Below are positions 57,640 through 64,000 of a DNA stretch of 64,000 nt, one piece after another; position 1 is the stretch's first letter; each line of letters begins with the position of its first letter. The stretch is from Cristatella mucedo (lineage: Eukaryota; Bryozoa; Phylactolaemata; Cristatellidae). The stretch lies in the NCBI GenBank assembly GCA_009760855.2, contig WPIO01000094.1:1250001-1314000 (forward strand). The letters are read 5' to 3'. The notes under the pieces are model-generated. The model saw nothing but the letters and a program-made list of their open reading frames with translations, searched no databases and had not been told where the DNA came from. The position numbers and the translations under genes were made by a program.

Positions 57640-57780
57640 AATATATAATTCATTTATATAGCGCCCTAAGAGAACTTAATCTCTATTCAGGCGCTTCACA
57701 TATGCCTTGGGGCTCGAGCCCACAACCTCGGTCAGAACTTGGTCGGGGCGAGCACCTTAACCGCTAGACCAAACCAGCTG
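57640..57780 (-). mobile_element. SINE-2 copy, complete
   Basis: On the minus strand: CAGCTGGTTTGGTCTAGCGG and TTAAGG (A box TGGTCTAGCGG), GACCGAGGTTGTGGGC, CTCGAGCCCCAAGG (B-box region), CATATGTGAAGCGCCTG, AATAGAGATTAAGTTCTC, TTAGGGCGCTATATAAATG. The head resembles tRNA with a GGTCTAGCGGTTA D-arm; the tail is the LINE-type hairpin. The reference copy of the family. Confidence 0.92.
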
Positions 57781-57782
57781 GG

Positions 57783-57898
57783 CACCGTTCGATCGTGTTT
57801 CCTTTGCAGATAATTTAAAGCGCCTAGAAGTAGACTGAGTTCGCTGCAGGCGCATTATCAAGTGTACTATTATTATTACCATTATAATTATTATTATC
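57783..57898 (+). mobile_element. Family A LINE tail
   Basis: TTTCCTTTGCAGATAATTT, AAAGCGCCTAGAAGTAGAC, GCAGGCGCATTATCAAGTG, then ATTATTATTACC. Directly next to the SINE-2 head. Confidence 0.85.
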
Positions 57899-59149
57899 AT
57901 GAAATCCTAGACATGCTCACCAAATTAAATTAAAGTTATTGAATCAACCCAAATTTCCAATGACAGTCAAGAAATTAATTTACCTGAATTTCGATTTAGT
58001 AATTTTGTAAATACTTAAGTCTTCAACAATAACTATTGGGCTGCTACGAAAGAATATAGTGGAAGAAATTCCAAATAATTTACTGGATACAAAGTTAGGC
58101 TGACAGAAGCGGGTCACAAGTTTTTAAACCTTTTTCTTATCGAGATGTGTTAGCAATGATTGAAATTATGGCCTAATGTGCATAGCTGCTGGTACTCTAG
58201 CTAAGCAATTTACTGATAGTGATAGCAATCCCACGATCAATCATGCCATGCCGCGTATTCTGAAAGCTCAAGAAACCGGATAGGGAGTCTCATTCAGGCC
58301 ACCACCAGATTAGGGCGTCGTCCGAGTTTCATTCATACGAAATGCATGGATCTTTTCCTGGGAACCTGAAAGCAAATAATCAGCCTCGTGGTTATTAGTG
58401 AGCTGACATGAATCCGACAAAGTTTTCAGCCGTTCCGTGCCTCCGGAAGGTCGATTGGAATAGGGTTTAGCAAGCTTGGTCGGAATTAGTTAGTAAACTT
58501 TGACTCCGGGTCCTGAAAAAGATGCCTTCAACGGTGCACTCACGCCTTTCAGGGAAGTATTAACCACGCCAGGCCGATCAAATTACCTGCAGGCTAAACA
58601 CTGTCTGGACAGGTAGAAGTTGGGGCTGTGAAGTGAAGTTGGCTGAAACCCAATAATGGCAGTCTGCTGTTTGCTCCTACTGAGCTACGGTCAGTAAGCA
58701 CTGTCAGACTGAGTGTTACATAGCACAAGTAGATTGCGGCTCGCCGATATAATGGCCGAACGGAAGACTAGGCTGTCACACCATACGGAGAGATTCTTAT
58801 GCATAGTCCGAACAAGGCCCATCATACAGTCATGACGTGTGGCAATATAGCCTTTGCTAACCAGGTCTTTTTGAGAATCATATTAGATGATAGTTGATAG
58901 ATGAGAGTTCATGCGTAGTTAGTGCAAAAATACAAGCCAAACAACCCAAAGTGTTACCAAGTAAATGCACGGACATTTCATAGGTAAATACGAAAAACAC
59001 CGGGGAAATGAAAAATAAAAGTCGTGAGGTCGAAGTGAATGTAGCAGGTATCATATGCTTCTTTAGCTAAGACTTAAACCAGGAAAGTTCAATGCAGGTA
59101 GTGACCGGAGACAAAAGAAAATTGGAGACTTTTAAACTTTCACCTAAGG
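57899..59149. other. Spacer with nothing recognised
   Basis: No frame over 60 codons and no repeat motif that I could align. Confidence 0.5.
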
Positions 59150-59620
59150 CCCAATCAAGAAAATATTTCCGTTTAGTTCATTGGATGTCGAGATGAGTGC
59201 AAAGAAGCTGATGATGCGACTATGCACTAGAGGACCAATGAGGATCGATAAGTAGGGTGGTGCTGTGCAGTGATGCGACCTGTAGGTCAGACAGCGTGGT
59301 TTAATCGATTGAAAGGTTAGATCGGAAAATGAACGGCTTGATTAAGCTACTACGCCTTTGACGACAGACCAGACAAGCTGCTGAATTGTGCACCATTCAA
59401 AGACGATTAAGGGCACTGCCTGCCTGAAAGTCCTGAACGAAGGGAATTGCACTAATTTAGCCGCGGATGTCGCAAACACCTGAATTAGTTTGGCTGCAGT
59501 GAACTTATTCGAGCACGCCTTGACGTAAGAACACCTTGATTTTGGAAATGCTCCGCAGCTTAAAGTAAGCTGTCTTTTCAGGAGTGCATGTGTTCATACA
59601 ATAGTAAGTCGATTTGATAT
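59150..59620 (-). mobile_element. Diverged LINE ORF2 fragment, related to family A
   Basis: Minus-strand translation gives AYFKLRSISKIK, then NRL.MVHNSAACLVCRQRR in shifted frames, parallel to AYFQLHNIAKIR and RLQLVQNSAARLVCRERR. Divergence suggests another, older family. Confidence 0.65.
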
Positions 59621-59679
59621 TGCATACACAGAATACCAGCAGCTATCCCTGCGGGGCGTATTGATCTTTGTAGTGACGG

Positions 59680-59955
59680 ATTGGCGACTAAGCTAGGGTG
59701 GATGCCTTTTGAGCAACAGATACAGAGCGAAGTTCTTACACTGACCCACAAGGCCCGCTACGGATTTGCTCCTCCGTAACTACCTGAACTGCTGCATCAG
59801 TTTCAGCCTGTTCGCGCCCTCAGGTCCTGTGCGGACAATAAACTAGCTGTTCTATTCCTTTGCTTAAAGACCATTGGCAACCGAAGCTTCAGCTATGCAA
59901 GTTCTAGACTGTGGAACTCACTTCCACAATTCTTACGCAATAAATATTAGTGTTA
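59680..59955 (+). mobile_element. Family B LINE, ORF2 C-terminus
   Basis: CAACAGATACAGAGCGAAGT, ACCCACAAGGCCCGCTACGG, GTTCGCGCCCTCAGGTCCTG, AGACTGTGGAACTCACTTCC code for the QIQSEVLTLTHKARYGFAP, VRALRSCADNKLA and LWNSLPQFLRN blocks. Confidence 0.85.
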
Positions 59956-60079
59956 TTCCTAAGAACAGATTGTAATTTGATGTTCATGTTTTGCTTAAGT
60001 ATTGTTGAGCAAACTGAAACCTGAAGTATATCAGCTAAGCTTATCTGTAGCTACGATGAACTGCCATACTCTTCAGTAA

Positions 60080-60172
60080 TTTTCCAGCAACTGTGAAGCA
60101 CCTAGAAATAGATTTGAGTTTTTGGAGGTTTTTTATCAAATTTTTTACTATTGTTATAATATTTTTAATTAT
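60080..60172 (+). mobile_element. Family A-type LINE tail, decayed
   Basis: GCAACTGTGAAGCACCTAG, AAATAGATTTGAGTTTTTGG, TTTTTTATCAAATTTTTTAC, TATTGTTATAAT. Confidence 0.7.
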
Positions 60173-61311
60173 CAGACAGATCTGTCAGACGAGGGCTAGG
60201 GGGCTAAAGTTGTGCACTGGAGGCACTAGTAAAATTCATCCTCGTCAATGCTTGGACTAACTATACAGTTTAGTATTATATAAATACCAAGAGGACAAAA
60301 AGATATACTATTTAAAAATCGTAATTGTGCTGTTTTGATGCCAAATATATGCAAGACTGAAACTAATTTTAGTTGATTTGAAGCAAACAAAAATGCTGTA
60401 ATTTGGGCTAATGCTTCAAAGTGTTTAGGTGAGTCATCTGCTTAAAAGGGAATATGGAAGCCTACCTGATGAGACTTAGCTTGAGCTGTAGTAAGACAAG
60501 CAGCCGTGCTGACGCACATAGTCAGCTCAAAATTGCCCCCAGTCTACTTCCCACAGAGTGGAACTAATAGGAAGTGGGAGCGGTAGTAAGGCAATACTAC
60601 CAATATCCCTTCTACAGAGGGAACTAACAGGAAGTGAAGCACATCCGATGGCCCCCTTCGCTACGCTCCAATTAAAACCCCGATAGTGCATCATTGCTGA
60701 CTTCCGAGAAAGGCTGCCAGTCTGGGTAAACTTCTTTAGGCGTTTGTCGATCATCAACACGTTCAGTTCTAATTTGAAGCAACGATAATGCCACCGGGCG
60801 ATGTTAGGATTAAACAAGGCCCATTCGATCGGGCATTGCAAACCTAGTGGTATCAATATAGAAGTGGAAAAGCATGCATGCATACACAGACCGTGACCTT
60901 GACTTCGAAGTATGTAAGAGGTCAACATTTCCGCCATTGCCGAACCAAAATAGAGTTAGTCTCGCTATTGTCGCCTGCGCGATTTCGTGTGATGATGGCT
61001 CCATTCGTTCACTCTATTTATAAGATTAGTAGATCTGTGGGCTACATTCCCGATGTTGTTTTGGTAAGTCGCCAAACCATTGCGATTTACCCTTAATCAA
61101 GTCTACTAAAAAGAGCTAGCCTTCTAAAAACATTGTAATCTTTCCGGTATTCACTCTCGGACAAAGTGGTCCAGACATAAATAACGTTTTAACTCTTCTC
61201 TAGCTACAGGGGTCTGTCCAAATTGCTTCAAATTGGCGATCATTTGACTAATGCATATAAAGCCTCGAACTGATGTATAGGTAAGAAAAAGTATCGCTCA
61301 GTCTTCCTTGG
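60173..61311. other. Spacer with an unexplained 136-codon minus frame
   Basis: The frame at 60527-60937 has no recognised domain and contains an imperfect repeat (GGAACTAATAGGAAGTG, GGAACTAACAGGAAGTG) about 57 bases apart. I do not call it a gene. Confidence 0.5.
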
Positions 61312-61450
61312 CGAGCTGGATTGGTCCATCGGTTAGTGTGCTCGCTCGAACCATGGTCTGGCTGAGGTCTGGCTCGAGCCCTGAGGCATATGTGAAGCGC
61401 CTGAATAGAGATTAGGTTCTCTTCGGGCGCTATACACATACATTACATAT
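61312..61450 (+). mobile_element. SINE-2 copy, nearly complete
   Basis: GAGCTGGATTGGTCCATCGG and TTAG (A-box region), TGGCTGAGGTCTGGCTCGAG, CCCTGAGGCATATGTGAAGC, GCCTGAATAGAGATTAGG, TTCTCTTCGGGCGCTATACA, then CATTACATATATAT. Confidence 0.88.
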
Positions 61451-61459
61451 ATATTTATA

Positions 61460-62195
61460 TATTTTTCCTTTCTGTACAAGATTATCGAAACCCTTTTCGC
61501 GAAGCTAAGCCGATTGTGGAGCAAGTTGGCAAGAATGAATCTGCAGAAAAACTGCATTCGGGATTCAAGCAATAGCACCTAGTTGATTTTGCTCTCCTCT
61601 GGTTCATCGATGACATCCTGTGCAGCAACAAAGATGGCAAATGCACGTGCCCTGGGCATTATACTTTGTATAAGCAACAGCGGAGACGAACATCGTGCAT
61701 GAACAATTGAAAACTGCGATCAGTCGAGCAGACGAGGTACTAGCATGGTGGTTTGAATCGGTAATGTCTGATCATGATCATCAATCCGTATATTGAGATC
61801 GTGGCGTATAATCCAGTAGACCAGTCACACGCATAGCTTCGCAACGATCCGTTTTCGTTCATTTGTTATTCTCCGCGAGTCTCTAGGAAAAGCGACTGCG
61901 TGTTCGGCTAGCAATTCAATGCTGACGATGCCAAGCTGCATTTGTTATTTAAATCATTGCACTCAGTTGCAGCCACCACTGATAAACTGAATGCTTGCGT
62001 TGCGTACATTAAATCCTACAAGTTTCCCAAGTTCCTTGAAATAAACTACAATGCAAACAAACTCCTACTAGTATAATTTTCTCTACAAACTGATTATGCT
62101 ACTGTATAGTAATATTCTTTGATAACTGCTTCGGGTTTGAAATCTTTGTTAGATAGATTGCTTCCACAGCTCACCATCACGTTTGATCCTTTGAG
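61460..62195 (+). mobile_element. LINE reverse transcriptase, probably family B
   Basis: Frames give KLHSGFKQ, then FALLWFIDDILCSNKDGKCT (the QSGFR..HSTE..LL region) near 61550-61650, and near 61920-61960 NADDAKLHLLFK, the catalytic YADD-type box. The end (CTTCCACAGCTCACCATCAC) matches the start of the 51-kb family B copy (CTTCTACAGCTTGCCATCAT), which assigns it to family B. Stops and shifts present. Confidence 0.78.
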
Positions 62196-62198
62196 CGT

Positions 62199-62325
62199 CG
62201 GTTTGGCCGAGTGGTTAAGGTGAATGTAATTGATGATGGAGGTTATCACACCCCGTGACATTTGTGTTGTGATAGGATAGATATTAAGGTCTCCAGGGGC
62301 TCTATTCGCTCGAATTATATTTATC
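62199..62325 (+). pseudogene. tRNA-Ser/Leu-like sequence (pseudogene or SINE head)
   Basis: GTCGGTTTGGCCGAGTGG plus TTAAGG is a good acceptor-stem and A-box start of a class II tRNA (serine or leucine). The expected anticodon arm does not follow in register; about 65 bases on, GGTCTCCAGGGGCTC and TTCGCTCGAATTATA faintly recall the variable arm and B box. A long intron is unlikely. It abuts the truncation point of the LINE to its left. Confidence 0.4.
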
Positions 62326-62699
62326 TTAGTGTAATTATGAAATGCTATCTTCTATCCTGCTCCCGACAGCTGGGCATTTTTCTAGCCAGTCTTAGCAGCT
62401 GATTCCGCAATGCTCAGCTCCTTGAATGCTCTCCTTACTCAGCTACACATGCTAATGTCACCATGTAGCGTGCGATGCGAGATTAAGCCTTCGGGGAATC
62501 ACATATAAACCTAAAGCCCTTTAAGCTATGCGTGTGCTATGGAAACCTCCCCAGCTTTACACCAACTTAGTCCTGTGGCTTTGAGAATTTACATAAAGAT
62601 GAGTTTTACATAATAAAAATTCTTGCAAGCTTGCACGCCTGCGAAAAATGCTAGACAAATTCAATTTAAATATAAATACTGTGCACATAATTCCTGAGG

Positions 62700-62862
62700 C
62701 ACACTAGGTAAGGTGGTTGCTTTTCACGACCTCCGTCTCGGGGTTGTGGCTTCGAGTCCTGCGGTGGGCGATCCTTTATTGCCGTTGTAAGCGGTGGTTA
62801 TAGCTGTAAAAGCTTTTCTGTCGTTATACAAAAGAGGCTTTTGAGCCAGGTGATATTTTTTA
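62700..62862 (+). mobile_element. SINE-1 copy, nearly complete
   Basis: CACTAGGTAAGGTGGTTGC, TTTTCACGACCTCCGTCTCG, GTGGCTTCGAGTCCTGC (B box), GGTGGGCGATCCTTTATTGC, GTAAAAGCTTTTCTGTCG, TATACAAAAGAGGC. A good reference for the family. Confidence 0.88.
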
Positions 62863-64000
62863 GTTTTATTTAAAGGCTTATCAGGAACGACTCACGGGCT
62901 AGAAGACGTTTCTAAAATAGACATTCTCAGTCAGGCTCTTAGTTTGTTTTTTATCTACTCCATACCCAAATGATCTCTACAGCATTTAGGTATGCAATTA
63001 AATAAAGCACTGATCAAAATAGTGCGCATTCCTATTTCATAATTTTATGCACAATGAACTGTTCAGAGAAATGAGAGTGAACGGCAATTTTTTTTAATGA
63101 AGCATTTTCAATGCATTTTCGACCGGACTCTTATCATGGATGTACAATCGTACTAGTACTTTATATGACACATTGGGCAAAATCTAAGAGTGACGTCGGT
63201 GACTTGTATTTGTACACTCACTCGCCAATCATCATTCGAAGCTCAATAGTTTCACGCATACAGATGTAACCTGAGAGGCAAAGAGTGGATTTCAAAAGAA
63301 AATGATCCTCCACGGTCGTCTGAGGCACTGCGATTGTGGTCAGGCCGATTAATTCAGAGCTCGAATCATATCTACTACCTCTCGGTTACCTGTCTGGTTC
63401 TCTAACAATTAAGATTTAAAGGCTACCAATGTGACGCTGTCAACAAACGGCTTACAGTCCGGACGTTGACCGACCGCAGGCATGAAAACGCCAATCCAGG
63501 CAAGCTGCTTGAATGTATTGCCGCGTGTCATTGAAATATGCTGGCATTCTGCAACCGTGACATCTGCCACGGCCGGCGACTATTGGCCTTGGGCCTATTC
63601 AGCGACCAGACACCGTATGCCATCTTCGGGACACAATTGGACTTTAAATTTGTTGCCAAGGTGACTGAAGCTACGAGGCTAAAGCTGCAAAGGCGTGATG
63701 GAAGCTGACAGAGCTGGGCTGAAGGCTGAAGTAGGTTTTAGCTGAGACTAAGATCGCTCCAGGCTCCTCAAATACGCCCGGATGCAGCACCTTGGAAGCT
63801 CGGAACGCGCAAGCTCGTAAAAAAAGCCTAAAATCGGTAGCCTGACACAAAATATGAAGTTTGGCTGCACATTTCTCCGACCGTTATGCAGCAGCTTTCA
63901 AACTGCTGCCTCGGACCAGGACTTGTATCATACATCGAATGCCTCTACGGCCGTGCCGCTACCATCCTCCCACAGGAAGCAAGTCTGTGCTGTCTGGACT
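62863..64000. other. Right end of the window, nothing recognised
   Basis: One 60-codon frame (63482-63664). No LINE, SINE, tRNA or microsatellite signal. Confidence 0.55.

Noticed and set aside
60527-60937. 136-codon minus-strand frame
   Set aside because: No recognised family and an internal non-coding-type repeat; kept only as an unexplained frame.

Overview
The window is eukaryotic nuclear DNA made almost entirely of decayed transposable elements and simple repeats. There are no operons or bacterial-type genes, and only one or two short pieces look like exons of a host gene. The dominant repeats are non-LTR retrotransposons of the CR1/L2 group (endonuclease plus reverse transcriptase ORF2, short 3' tail ending in ATT repeats), a group best known from animal genomes. 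Two tRNA-derived SINE families accompany them. I cannot name the species. An animal, probably an invertebrate, is the simplest reading; a LINE-rich protist is not excluded by sequence alone.

Repeat families (names are mine). Family A LINE: its ORF2 ends in a conserved C-terminal domain (TSRLDFCNSLL, CHITPLLADLHWLPV, AWNSLP), followed by a 3' UTR of about 250 bp and a tail of the form AAGCGCCTAG..AGAGATTGAG..CTCTGAGGGCGCTTTATCAAG plus (ATT)n (dots mark skipped bases). About thirty pieces occur on both strands. Family B LINE: a related element with a different C-terminus (SKVLTLTHKARHGLAP) and a different 3' end; nine pieces. SINE-1: a tRNA-like head followed by a GGGCGATCC..TTATT body and a CTATACAAAAG end; ten copies. 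SINE-2: a tRNA-like head joined to a 3' end nearly the same as the family A tail, the hallmark of a SINE mobilised by its partner LINE; five copies.

Layout. 1-3618 holds the longest family A copy, with an internal deletion that removes the catalytic box. 3.9-11.4 kb has scattered tails and SINEs in AT-rich DNA. 11757-12029 (minus) is the best host exon candidate: an extracellular, immunoglobulin-like or similar cysteine-paired beta-sandwich domain with good splice sites. 13.5-14.5 kb is a LINE fragment running into a compound microsatellite. 15740-15911 (minus) is a weak membrane-segment exon candidate. 17.9-20.1 kb is a (TA)n array and a family A copy carrying a nested, very young family A copy. 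22-31 kb is mixed LINE and SINE debris. 33.2-40.1 kb is a CpG-rich island with GCC/CGG tracts, a long perfect hairpin and the longest open frame (363 codons, low complexity); it may be a promoter or 5' UTR region. 40.7-62.9 kb is dense nested LINEs and SINEs, including a family B element inside a family A element and two abutting family A copies at 54.7-56.4 kb. The last kilobase shows nothing recognisable.

Functional picture: family A would supply the retrotransposition machinery, recognising the tail hairpin that it shares with SINE-2. Two 376-bp stretches at 19.4 and 54.7 kb that look identical indicate recent activity. No copy in this window encodes a complete working protein.
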